Positions 52,401 to 63,986 of a stretch of DNA of 64,000 nucleotides are shown one piece after another. Both the position numbers and the translations under genes were made by a program. The notes beneath the pieces were generated by a model. It was not told the origin of the DNA, made no database searches, and worked only from the letters and a program-made list of their open reading frames with translations. Position 1 is the stretch's first letter, and each line of letters begins with the position of its first letter. This DNA is from Paratinospora sagittata. Its lineage: Eukaryota; Streptophyta; Magnoliopsida; Ranunculales; Menispermaceae. The stretch is from contig CM069607.1 in the NCBI GenBank assembly GCA_035771175.1, positions 7,180,501-7,244,500 of the forward strand. The letters are read 5' to 3'.

Positions 52401-53166
52401 GGTAACCTAATCAGAAAATTGGCCTCTGCGACCTGCCCCATAGCCTGCGCATAGGTCTGCACGCCAGCCAGTGCCAAACCCTGACGGATACGGTCTCTGA
52501 AACCATCCCGTATCCTCTGCATCCTCAACTCATCGGTAGAAACCATCTCTAGAGCGAAGAGTGCCAACCTGTTGAACTCTTGCTCGTACTCTCTCACGAA
52601 CATGTTGCCCTGGGTCAGATGTAGAAATTGGATCCGACGTTGATCCCTCTCGGACCGTGGATAGAACTCTACAAAGAACAACTCCTTGAATCTAGTCCAA
52701 GTCCGGACCTCGCCCTCGAGATGCTCCACCCGTTCCCACCATTTGTTAGCCTTGCAAATTAGCTTAAACCTGGCAAGCTTGACCTTATCATGCTCAAGCG
52801 CCCTCATATCACTGAAAATGGTCTCCAAACGAGTCAACCATCCCTCAACAAGCTCTAAATCAAGACCTCTCGGAAACTCAGCAGGATTCCGATTCTTGAA
52901 GGCTTTCATAACCCTCTCATAGCGGTCCTTCTCTGCCCGCTCAGCCTCAGTCTCCCCTACTACGGCATGTTGGACCCCAGCTAGTCCTGCCTGGTCTGCC
53001 TGATCCCCTAGTACTGCTGCCACACTACTGTGCTCTACAGCCACCGTTACATCACCCTGCGGTGGTGGCTTAACACCCTACGTTCGGCCTAGAGAATTTG
53101 GGCCTGCTGCTACTGAGTGGCCTCTAAGACTGCCTCTATACGCCTAAGGCGTTCCTCTGGGTCCAT
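49473..53166 (-). pseudogene. gag-pol of element B, broken in several places
   Basis: The likely start is ATG at 53164-53166 (MDPEERLRRIEAVLEATQ), followed at once by stop codons at 53110-53112 and further down. A long open frame then runs 53044-50816: capsid region, zinc knuckle [14 protein letters not shown] (near 52100), protease, and RT with [12 protein letters not shown] and [10 protein letters not shown] (near 50905). The protease catalytic motif, normally D-S/T-G, reads D-A-S. A frameshift in a T8 run near 50885-50892 separates the next part (50855 downward: RT thumb, then RNase H with [11 protein letters not shown] and [10 protein letters not shown]). RNase H is split by a 501-bp insertion and resumes at 49770 ([19 protein letters not shown]). 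Nothing remains of integrase. No product can be made. Confidence 0.88.
49771..50271. mobile_element. 501-bp near-palindromic element made of two diverging tRNA-like modules
   Basis: The first 51 bp and the last 51 bp are exact reverse complements (TGTCACACCCTGGG... and ...CCCAGGGTGTGACA), and similarity continues with gaps to the centre near 50020 (GTACCCATTGAGCCA/TGGTTCAGTGGCTAC). Flanks are TTCAA at 49766-49770 and 50272-50276, and removing one copy with the element rejoins the RNase H frame of element B. Each arm, read outward, has an A-box-like TGGCTCAATGGGTA or TGGTTCAGTGGCTA and a B-box-like GAGTTCGAACT or GAGTTCGATTC about 50 bp on. There is no poly-A tail and no coding region. TG...CA ends and a 5-bp duplication are LTR-integrase features; the tRNA-like heads are SINE features. 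Confidence 0.88.
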
Positions 53167-53349
53167 GGTTGATCCTGCTCTTTCCTCTCTTGTAAATATC
53201 TGAAATTCACAATAAGGAAAAGCTCAATTAGGATCACAATCCAGGAAAAAGTTACCCCTATGATAACTACCTATAATCATACTCATAAAGACAATCATAA
53301 TGTTATATAAGTCTTTTATTCTTTTTAAGGATTTTAAACTTAAAGCACT

Positions 53350-53362
53350 GGCTCTGATACCA
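53350..53362 (-). other. Primer binding site of element B
   Basis: On the minus strand TGGTATCAGAGCC lies four bases after the LTR end. It is complementary to the 3' end of initiator methionine tRNA, the usual primer for this group. Confidence 0.9.
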
Positions 53363-53366
53363 TAGT

Positions 53367-56263
53367 TGTCACGACCCACTCTACGTGACGTCATGACCGG
53401 CACGAAAACCTCCGGGTATACCCTCTGCCGGTACGCCCGGCGTCCCGTCAGTCTAAAACACATATACGAATCCCCAAAAAGAAATAAAAGTACATCCTTA
53501 ACAACCAACTAACATGATCATAATGAAATAAAATATTACTTCTCCAAATTTTACAAATAAAAAATTCTGGAGTCTTCAAAATGATACAAAACCCAACACA
53601 TCCCAACTATGTGTTAAATATACAATTACTAGGTGTTATCATGTACATAATTATCAAAATACAAAACTAAATGTACAACACCTACATGAAACAAAAACAA
53701 GGGAAGCTCCGCAGTCAAGCCTTCCCTTTTCCTTTTCTATCAGATCCTGAAAGAAGAGGGTGAGGTGTGAGCTATAGCCAGCTCGGCGAATGTTATTTAC
53801 AAGTGGCATATACGTGCATTTATAAAACATGGTAAGATCATAAAATAGTTGAAATATCATGATGGTGAAATAGATTACATACATGCTAACATAATGGATC
53901 AAGTCATACATAAGACGATGCATAACATTTGTAGTCATGCTCATGCAATCCTAACACCTCCTGAGTACGGGGGTTCAAGGCTGGTCCGCTACACACAGTA
54001 CCTGAACACACACACAATACTCGTATCCTAATAGGATTTCTGGGGTTGTGCAGCACGTAAGATTAGCCTAAACTAACCTACCCATACACAAGCCATAAAA
54101 CTCTCTGCCAGGTACACAACTGGGATCGCCGCTAGACTTACGAGAATTCTCAAAAAAAGGGAAATTCCAACTAGGAGCCTCAACCCAAATTGTCATCCCA
54201 ATGAATTATGCTCAAATGCATTTCATGGAATATTAAAACATGCATATTATCATACATAAGCATTTAAAACATTTCTATACTACAATGCCACATATAAATA
54301 ATCCAAAAGTAAAAGAACACTCACACTTGATTGGCTAAGTCTAGCCAATCCAATCACCAAAACTCTCCAATTGACTAAACGGGTTCAAGATCAATCACAA
54401 GACCTGGAAATAACATGGTTCACACAACTGAAAATCAGTCATAAAGTGTGTCAAAACCCCATGTTCAAACCCAATCTAAAGTCAATTAGATTCTAAATTG
54501 ACTACCCCCTTGAGCCAATTTCCATATTGCCCAACTTGATCATTTAGACTCAATTAAACTAAGATTGACCTAAATTGAATGTAATAGGGTGATTCCATGA
54601 TCCAACCACTAATATACATGAAATTCAATTATAATTAGGGTCAATTAGACTATATATCAAGTCAATTTCATCCATTGACTAAGTCTTGATCAAAACCCCC
54701 AATTAGGCCAATATAAAACATAAGGTCAAAATGAACTAAGTCATATCAATTTAATATAGGTTCTAACATTTTAAACCCATGATTCTACTCAATTTGGGTC
54801 CAATTAAACATTCCCCAAGTCAATTTCATAAATTGACTTGCTTTGGGTGAAAAGTCCCACTTTGGGCAAAATCTCCAAATTACTTGCAAAATTGTCAAAG
54901 TACATGAAAAATGCTAAATACTTAGCCTAGATCAAAATTAGTCAACCTTAGGGTATCCACTATGAGAACCCACTGAATTCAATCATCAAACAACCCTAAT
55001 CATATCCAATTAGACCTACATTGCATAATTTTCCAGATTTTATATCAAGAACATCAAAAGCCCCAAATCTGGAAATTTTCATACATAGGCCATATTGCCA
55101 ATTTTACACTAGGCCACCATGTTCAGCCATGAATTTTACTGATCTTGCAACATGGAATCATCCACAATGGCCACTAGGTCAACATAGTTGACATGCAAAG
55201 ATTTTGAAAAAGTCTAAAGTCATAAACTAAGTATAGGTCATTTGAACTAAACCCTTCCAATTTCTTGCTAGAAATTGAGGGTTTCACCATTAGTGTACTC
55301 CTGACACTCTCTAATCACACATATGTGACATGCAAGACTCAACTCCAACTTTGGTTTTCCACCCATCCAAGGTTCATCACAATGCATGCTTCAAATTGAA
55401 ACCCTCATGCTTAAAATAAAGCTATCATGCAACTAATAGAGAGATTCAAGGAAGAAATGGAGGAAAAGTGCAAACCTTAGGTGTTCTTGAGCAAGAAACC
55501 ACCAAACCCTAATTTTCCTCTCCTTTTCTCCTCTCCAGCTCCTTTCTCTCTTTTTTGGCTGAGAAATGAGCAAATGAGCCTAAAATTACGTTTTGGTTGC
55601 TTAAATAGACAAGCTTGGGCCCACAACTAAAAGTTGCCAAAAATTATCAAAAAACTAGTTTTTCTGTTGCAATACTTTCACTTAGATAGTCAATTTATTG
55701 CAACATACCCACCAATTTAATATCTTAATCGTTAAAAAGTTGCATGAGTAAGTCACCAACATTTTGGTAAACTTTCAACTCAATCCAACGGTGGGATTGC
55801 GAGATCTAACTGTTTGATCAAAACTGCGTAAGAAAATTCAAAAATCCGTGAAACAGTGTTTGGAGTCTTATAACTCATAGTAGGTAACTCCAATCAAGAT
55901 CTTCACCGTTCATAATGAATATCTATCATATAAGAATGATCTGACAAAATTTCAGCCCAATCGAACGATGGATCTAGGATATCAAATCATTAATGGAATT
56001 TGTGACATAAATTTTTTCCTCCATGGAGCAAGCTCCACTGGATCCAAAACACCGTTTTTGACATGTTTTGACGTCGAACGGGTCTCCGATGGTTCCGAAA
56101 CTTCATGCGCACTCTTTATGACCTAAAATCATGCAAAGACACTAGAACTTACGTGCTTCGAGCATCAAAATACATATACACGTACGTATACGAATATGTA
56201 TACGGGTACTCTACTGGTACACTATGGGTCAAAATGACGTCACATAAAGGCACGGGTGCTACA
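53367..56263 (-). mobile_element. 5' LTR of element B
   Basis: 2897 bp; on the minus strand it starts TGTAGCACCCG and ends GGGTCGTGACA, followed by the primer site. TGACGTCA palindromes lie near both ends (53386-53393 and 56235-56242). Adjacent element A sequence begins with TCGGG at 56264, one half of the expected 5-bp duplication; the other half was lost with the 3' end of B. Confidence 0.88.
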
Positions 56264-58379
56264 TCGGGAGATATTCTTTACTGGTCAGCGTTCGAGAAAT
56301 TCAGGTTGACCAAGGATCAGCTGAGCCCAGTGGATTTCCCTCTGATCGGCTTCATTGAAAATAACATCATGTTGGAAGGAAGAATAACCTTACCAGTGAC
56401 AGCGGGGGACTCAGAGCACAAGGTCACGCCCAACATTTTGGTGGTAAGGTGCCCTACTGTCTATAACGCCATTATAGGGAGATCACTTCTCAATAGTCTG
56501 AGGGTTGTGGTATCAACCTATCACCTGGCTCTGAAGTTCCCTGCAGAGCGAGGTGTCGGAGTGGTACGGGGTAGCCAAAAAGAATATAAGGATTGTTATG
56601 TCACAGTTGTGAAGAAAAAGACAGGGCATGAGAAAAATATTAAAACTGAAGAGAAACAATTAATGTTGCTAGAACACCCAACCAGCCCTGATCACGACCC
56701 CAAGATGTATGGGCTGAGGTGCAAATCGGCGAAAGTCCAGAGAGGACTGTTAAGGTCGATACAAGAATGAGTTCTGCCCTGATCGACCAGCTGGTTGCCC
56801 TCCTACGGGAGCATAAGGATATTTTTTGCCTGGTCTCATGAAGACAAGCCTGGCATACCGACTAGTGTCATGGTACATCGTCTCAATGTCGACCCAGAGG
56901 CCAGACCAGTTCGACAGAAGAGAAGTGCTCTCAGTTCTAACAGAGCTCAAGGTCTTCGGCAGATGTAGACAAACTACTGACGGCAGGCTTCATCAGGGAA
57001 GTGCTTAATCCAGATTGGTTGGCCAATGTAGTGATGGTAACAAAACCCAATGAAAAATAGAGAACATTTGCTGACTTCACTAATCTGAACAAAGCCTGCC
57101 CAAAAGACAATTGCTCATTGCCCCGCATTGGTCAACTGTTGAATGCAACAGTAGGTCATGAGCTCCTGAGCTTCATGGATGCATATTCAGGGTACAACCA
57201 GATTGTGTTGAGTTGTAGAGATGAAGAAAAAATAGTTTTCATTACAAATCGAGGTCTGTATTGTTACAAGGTGATTCCCTTCGGCCTGAAAAATGTTGGG
57301 GCTACTTACCAGAGGTTGATCAATAGCATGTTCTTAGAGAAAATTGGAATCAACATGGAAGTCTACGTCGACGACATGTTAGTCAAAAGCGTGGAGGCGA
57401 CAGCTCATCCTACTAACCTGGTAGATGTGTTTATTATACTTAGATAGTATCACATGAAGCTCAACCCGGCAAAATGCACTTTTGGGGTGAGCTCTGGTAA
57501 TTTTTTGAGAGTCCTTATTAATCAAAGAGGAATCGAGGCTAACCCCGACAAGAATCAAACTCTAGTCGACATGAGGTCACCCTGGACTGTGAAATAAGTC
57601 CAGAGGCTCACTGGGTGCGTAGCCCCACTGAGCAGATTCATCTCTAAGTTCATAGACATATATCTTTCGTTCTCCAAGCAGATCAAGAAGAAAACAGTGG
57701 AATGGACCCCAAAGTGTGAGAATGCCTTTCAGGAACTAAAAGCTTACCTAGGTAAGGCTCATTTGCTCTCAAAACCCCTTCATGGAGAACAACTCTTCTT
57801 GTACCTAGCAGTTTCAGAAGCAATAGTTAGTTCTGCCTTGGTTAGAGAGGAGCTAGGAAACTAGAAGGCGGTATACTACATCAACAAGTCTCTACTCGAT
57901 GCAAAGACGAGATATCCGGGGATTGAAAAACTTGCCCTCGCACTAGTCACTTCAGCTCGGAAACTAAGACCCTATTTCCAAGCTCACACCATAGTCGTCA
58001 TCACCAAGCATCCATTGAGACAGGTGCTCTTGAGGCCAGAAACATCCGGACGATCGACTAAGTGAGCCATTGAGTTGAGTGAATTCGACATTGGGTACCG
58101 ACCTCGTACAACTATGAAAGGTCAGGCACTGGCAGATTTTTTGTCCGGGCTACCTTAGACAGATCGGCCCACCGACCTTAGCCCTCAGGAGGCCTGGAAG
58201 TTGTTCGTCGACGGCTCTTCCTGCAATGAGGAATGTGAAGCGGGAATAGTACTCATCTCCCCCAGAAATGAGAAATATCTGTGTGCTCTTCGCTTCGATT
58301 TCCTAGCATCCAATAACGAAGCAAAGTACGAAGCACTTTTGGTTGGCTTACAACTCGCTCTTAGTTGGGGGTGGGTAAA
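56264..58379 (+). pseudogene. Element A pol remnant: protease, reverse transcriptase, RNase H
   Basis: It continues element A after the insertion of B. The first codons read SGDILYWSAFEKF, the end of a retropepsin active-site loop whose catalytic aspartate lay upstream and is missing. Open protease sequence runs to about 56770. RT follows in shifting frames: a [19 protein letters not shown] segment near 56870, LPRIGQLLNATVGHELL and SFMDAYSGYNQI (57118-57210), and the catalytic YVDD at 57364-57375. Stops interrupt it at about 57058, 57445, 57595, 57862, 58061 and 58157. The connection domain and a second RNase H (LFVDGSSCNEE near 58200, a Tat-lineage feature) follow until the sequence breaks at 58379. 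It is not functional. Confidence 0.85.
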
Positions 58380-61340
58380 TGTCACGACACCCCTGACGTA
58401 GGCTGACGTCATGACCGGCACAGTGTACTATACACTATACATACCCATATACAGTATATAATACACTGTCAGCCTCAACGTACATTCACAAAAATTCCCA
58501 AAATTTCCATAAATTTGGACAGCACCTCCCCAGAAAATGAGCAATTCACAATTTTTCCTGATATACCACAAATCAAATCAAATCAAATATATATATAGAT
58601 AATCATTCCACCATTCATTCCATTCATTCACACATCAAATTCTCACATGATAGATACTTACGATCATCCTATTTCATCACAAAAGATATCAAATCATAAA
58701 TCGTGTTTCCTTACAACCCATCTATGTGATAATATATATGTAGGATGTGATATATATTCATTTGAAAATAAAGAAAATATAATCCATTTCCTTCGCATAC
58801 ACGTACATTAACACAATAAGAATCTAACTCAGGTATTTATTCTCGTGCCTTTTCTTTTGACTTTGTACCTGAAATATTGAAGGAAATGGAGTGAGCAACC
58901 AACAGCTCAGTGAATATATCTCTTGATATGACAATTATATATATTTAGGAAAATATGACATTTCAAATCATTTCAAACAAGTATTAAACACATGCATCAT
59001 TCAACGAATATATCATATATGACAACAACATAAATTTCATGGGTTTTCAAGTAAACAATGCATTCTTTTTTTCCACAAAATCCACAATCTCCCTCATTCA
59101 AGGCAAGAGAGCGGGTCTAACCCTTGTATGGCCGTTACAAGGTAGCCACAGTCTCTCATTACCCAATTCACAGTCATTTCAGGGATCTCCAATCCTTGTT
59201 AGGACAGGCTTACTGACAATGAGGTTACGCATGACACTCATCCGGGTCTAATTCCTAACGAAATGACACCAACTTGCCTTTGTAAGTCTCACATGCTACA
59301 ATGCTCAAAAGAAATCATTTATGAATGCAAATTAAAACCTAATGCAACAATATATGCATAGCATATTTACATTCAAACATTTCATATATATAATGTCATA
59401 CAAGAACCAAAATCAAGAAAATATACTCACAGTACAGGACTTTTCAACTTATTTACAATCACCGTCGCTTTCGAGTCCAGCTCCAATTTAAATCCAACTA
59501 ATTCAACCTGTCACAACCACTCCATAATTCAATTTCATTTATTCATATCTAATTACATATATTAAATTTTCTCAACTTACTTTAAATCATTAAGAATAAA
59601 GATCAACCTAAATAATCTTATACCCATTCTGTGAATTTAGATTTCAACTCACTTTAGGACTCATAAACAGTTGAAGAAACTGTTATATTGTTTCTGTGGT
59701 CAATCTAGATATTTCCATAAGAAAAAATAGTGAAAATAGATTTTCCATTTCATATTTTCACTAATTCTCAGTTTATTTTTCTACTGGAACATAAATCTAG
59801 AACAATCCTAAAATTATTCTTTCCACATCGACACATGTAAAATCACTCATTCTATCATTCTACTACCTTCAACAGGTATTTTATTAAGGCTTTACACGTT
59901 CGCGAAGGTCACGACAGTGAATTTCACTTACCAAAACCATATATTTAGTTACTAAAAATATCAAATCATATCCAAAAATCATGATCTTAACATCGAAATG
60001 TCCGGAATTCAATTCTCTACGATTCTATGATCTCAAACCAGAGTTTCATTAGATTCTAATTCCATTTTATTCACTGGATATGATCATAGTACTATTTACG
60101 TCACTGTTTGCGTCCCCTCTATTCATTGGAAACATATAAATTTTTACTAAAATTGTCAAACGGTCTCCAAAAATCATGAACATAGCATCGATGGACTCGC
60201 AACAGTTCATTCTACAATTCTATAGCCTTAAACTAGAGTTTCATCGGGTTTTAAATGATTCAAATGGTCTCCAATCGAAACTCTAAATTCCAACAAACTT
60301 CCAAAAAACCATGATCTTAACATCGAAACGTCCGGAATTCAATTCTCTACGATTCTATGATCTCAAACCGGAGTTTCATTAGATTCTAATTCCATTTTAT
60401 TCACTGGATATGATCATAGTACTATTTACGTCACTGTTCGCGTCCCCACTATTCATTGGAAACATATAAAGTGTTACTAAAATTGTCAAACGGTCTCCAA
60501 AAATCATGAACTTAGCATCGATGGACTCGCAACAGTTCATTCTACAATTTTATAGCCTTAAACTAGAGTTCCATCGGGTTTTAAATGATTCAAATGGTCT
60601 CCAATCGAAACTCTAAATTCCAACAAACTTCCAACGGCTATAAATATTTCAAATGAATACATAAATGGAATCTAACCACATATTCGGGGTCCCTACAGTC
60701 TAAGGAGTGTTTTCCAACCTTCCTAGCGAATTTTCATTCACGTTGGGTCAAAACCCCAATTTTTGAAAACGCCGTAAAACGGCTCCCACAGCAAAAAATA
60801 CTTCGCTAGAATCGTTATATCTAGCTTAGATATTAATTTTACAAAGAAATAGAGTGAAAATTGTTTACCGCGGGTCCCAATTTCGCGCGAATCCCGCGTT
60901 TTCCCTTTTTCTTCTTCTCCTTCTCTTTCTCGTTCGTCCTTCTGCCATTCTTTCTTTCTCTTTGTTTTGTTTTGTTTTTTTTTTTTAAAAGTTGAAGTGA
61001 GATTTTGAGAGAGAGAGAGAGAGAGAGAACAGAGATTAAAAAGTGAGAGAATGAGATAACAAGCTCATTTAATATCATCCAATGCTTTCAAAGCCTCTTA
61101 AGTAAATAACTCTTATTCACCTTATTAAACTTATCTTATTTATTTAATAATTTCATTTATTTGTTCATACCCCTTAAATATAGCATGTATTTTCATACAC
61201 GCGTATATTTAGCTCTTACGTGTCAAATACGTGTATTATCACGTGTATATTTAGCTCATACGTATAAAATACGTGTATTATCTATCTCGATATACTCGTA
61301 ATTCAACGTATGTATTTAATTAAAATTACGGGGTGTTACA
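58380..61340 (-). mobile_element. 3' LTR of element C1 (Tekay/Del-like), minus strand
   Basis: 2961 bp; on the minus strand it starts TGTAACACCCCG and ends GTCGTGACA. Upstream on that strand is a polypurine tract and the typical end of a Tekay polyprotein region, so this is a 3' LTR. It interrupts the RNase H of element A. It contains a 330-bp tandem duplication that the sister LTR lacks, and a (GA)n run at 61007-61028. Confidence 0.85.
59971..60630. repeat. 330-bp tandem duplication inside the C1 LTR
   Basis: Copy 1 (about 59971-60300) and copy 2 (about 60301-60630) both contain ATCATGATCTTAACATCG-like starts (59981 against 60311) and differ at only a few positions. The C2 LTR has a single copy. 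Confidence 0.9.
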
Positions 61341-61377
61341 ATCTCCCCAACTTAAGAAATTTCGTCCTCGAAACTTA
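61341..61377 (-). other. Polypurine tract and last internal bases of element C1
   Basis: On the minus strand TTTCGAGGACGAAATTTC leads to AAGTTGGGGAGA, a polypurine tract, directly before TGTAACACCCC. This is all that remains of the C1 interior. Confidence 0.75.
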
Positions 61378-63969
61378 AAATAATATGCCTATTTTATACG
61401 TAGGGGCTAAATATATACGTGTATGAAAATACATGCTAGATTTAAGGGGTATTAGTATATCAATAAACTTATTAAATAAATAATATAAGTTTTATTAGTT
61501 GAATGGGTTGGTTAATTAAATATGTGAATTGAGTTGAATTAAATTGATTAATTTATGGGGTGAGTTGGTTAACTATTGAGCATGAGGAGCATGAGATAAA
61601 AAAAATACATAAATAAAGAAAGAGCTCTATTTTTTCAATTTTTACAACAAGGGAGAAAATAAATAAATAAATAAAATGAAGGAAAAGAAGTTGCTAGAGA
61701 AGATAGAAGCAGAACGAACGAAAGAAGGAAGAAAGAAGAGGAAACGGAGGGAGAATGCGGGATTCGCGCGAAATTGGGACCAGTGGTAAGTGATTTTCAC
61801 TCTATTTCTTCGTGAAATTAATATCTAAGCTAGATGTAACGATTCTAGCGGAATAATTTTAGCTATGGGAGTTGTTTTACGGAGTTTTCAAAATTGGAGT
61901 TTTTACCCAACTTGGATGAAATTTTTTTTCAAAAGGTGGAAAAACACTCCATAGACTGTAGGAGCCCCGAATATGTGGTTCGATTTCAATTATGTGTAAT
62001 TTGAAATTTTTATAGCCGTTGGAAGTTTGTTAAAAGTTAGAGTTTAGATTGAAAACCTTTTGAATCATTTAAAACCCAATGAAACTCCAGTTGAAGGCTA
62101 TAGAATGGTAGAATGAATTGTTGTGAGTCCATCGATGCTAAGTTCATGATTTTTGGAGACCGTTTGATAATTTTAGTAAAAATTTACATGTTTCTAATGA
62201 ATAGTGACAACGTGAACAGTGACGTAAACAATACTGTAATTATTTCTAGTAAATAAAATGGAATTGGAATCCAATGAAACTCCGATTTGAGATCATAGAA
62301 TCGTAGAGAACTGAATTCCGGACGTTTCGATACTAAGATTGTGATTTTTGGATATGATTTGATATTTTTAGTAGCTAAATATATGATTTTTGTTAGTCAA
62401 ATTAACTTTGGATGCCTCCGCAAACGTGTAAAATCTTAATAAAATACCTGTTGAAGGTAGTAGAATGGTAGTATGACGGATTTTACACGTGTCGATGTGG
62501 ACAGAATAATTTTAGGAATGTATTATACTTTTAATAAAATTGATATATGTTCTAGGAGAAAAATAAAACTAAGAACTAGTGAAAATATGAATTGGAAATC
62601 TAGTTTCACTGTTCTTTCGTGTGGAAATATCTAGATTGACCACAAAAATGAAATAGTAATTTCTTCAACTGCTTATGAATCCTAAATTGAGTTGGAATTT
62701 AAAGTCTCAGAATGTGTATAATATTTTTAAGGTTGATCTTTATTATTGGTGATTTGAAGTGAATTGAGAAATTAAATATGTAAATAGATATGAATAAAGT
62801 AAATTGAATTATGGAATGGTTGTGACAGGTTGAATTAGTTGGATTTAAATTGGAGCTGGACTCGAAAGCGACGGTGATTGTAAATAAGTTGAAAAGTCCT
62901 GTACTGTGAGTATATTTTCTTGATTTTGGTTCTTGTATGACATTATATATATATATATGAAATGTTTGAATGTAAATATGTTATGCATATATTGTTGCAT
63001 TGTGTTTTAATTTGCATTCATAAATGATATTTTTTAGCATTGGAGCATGTGAGACTTGCAAAGGCAAGTTGGTGCCATTTCGTTTGGAATTAGACCCGGA
63101 TGAGTGTTATGCGTAACCTCATTGTTTGTAGGCCTGTCCTAACAAGGATTGGAGATCCTTGAAATAACTGTGAATTGGGTAATGAGAGGTTGTGGCTACC
63201 TTGTAACGGCCATACAAGGGTTAGACCCGCTCTCTTGCCTTGAAGGAGGGAGATTGTGGATTTCGTGGAAAAGAATGCATTGTTTTATTGAAAACTCATG
63301 AAATTTATGTTGTTGACATGTATAATATATGCGTTGAATGATGCATGTGTTTAATAATTGTTTGAAATTATTTTAAATGTCATATTTCCCTAAATGCATA
63401 TAATTGCCATAACAAGAAATATATTCACTGAGCTGTTGTTTGCTCACTCCATTTCCTTCAATATTTCAGGTACAGAGTTAAAAGGAAAAGCACGATAGTA
63501 GATACGTCTTTTATATTGTTAATGTACGTGAATGCGCAGGAAATGAATTATATTTGCTTTATTTTAAAATGAATATATATCACATCCTACATATATATAT
63601 TATCACATAGATGGGTTGTACATGGATTTTGATTTGATATTTTGGGTTAAACAATGCTTGTGATGATGAAATGAGATGATCACATATAATTATCAGGTGA
63701 GAATTTGATTTGTTGTATGGATGGAATGAATGGAATGATTGTGATGATTATTTATATATATATATATTTTATTTGATTTGTGGTATATTAGGGAAAAATG
63801 TGAAATGTCCATTTTATGGGGAGATGCTGTCAAAATTTCTAAAAATTTTGGAAATTATTGTGAATGTCTGTTGAGGCTGACAATGTATTGTATATTGTAT
63901 ATGTGTATGTACAGTGTATAGTACACTGTGCCGGTCATGACGTCAGCCTACGTCAGGGGCGTCGTGACA
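61378..63969 (+). mobile_element. 5' LTR of element C2, plus strand, first bases missing
   Basis: It aligns in inverted orientation with the C1 LTR over about 2.6 kb: GGGACC(A/C)GTGGTAAG-like leader, TCCGGACGTTTCGATA, and the shared 3' end GTGCCGGTCATGACGTCAGCC to GTCGTGACA. The first 50-90 bp of the LTR, including TGTAACACC, are absent. It is followed by a primer binding site, so it is the 5' LTR of an element that continues beyond the window. Confidence 0.85.
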
Positions 63970-63973
63970 ATAT

Positions 63974-63986
63974 TGGTATCAGAGCT
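63974..63986 (+). other. Primer binding site of element C2
   Basis: TGGTATCAGAGCT lies four bases after the LTR end and is complementary to the initiator methionine tRNA 3' end. The interior of C2 begins here and runs out of the window. Confidence 0.9.

Larger units (their letters stand above)
49473..56263 (-). mobile_element. Element B, truncated Tekay/Del-like Ty3/gypsy retrotransposon
   Basis: On the minus strand the order is 5' LTR (53367-56263), primer site, gag, protease, reverse transcriptase and RNase H; the sequence is then cut off at 49473 before integrase, chromodomain and 3' LTR. It lies inside element A, whose protease region resumes exactly at 56264. Its long LTR, the methionine-tRNA primer site and the RT/RNase H sequence fit the Tekay (Del) chromovirus lineage. 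The lineage is inferred from similarity recalled, not from a search. Confidence 0.85.

Noticed and set aside
53042..53044. GTG at 53044 as the gag start of element B
   Set aside because: A plausible ATG with a typical gag start lies upstream at 53164-53166; the GTG only marks where the frame becomes open after decay.
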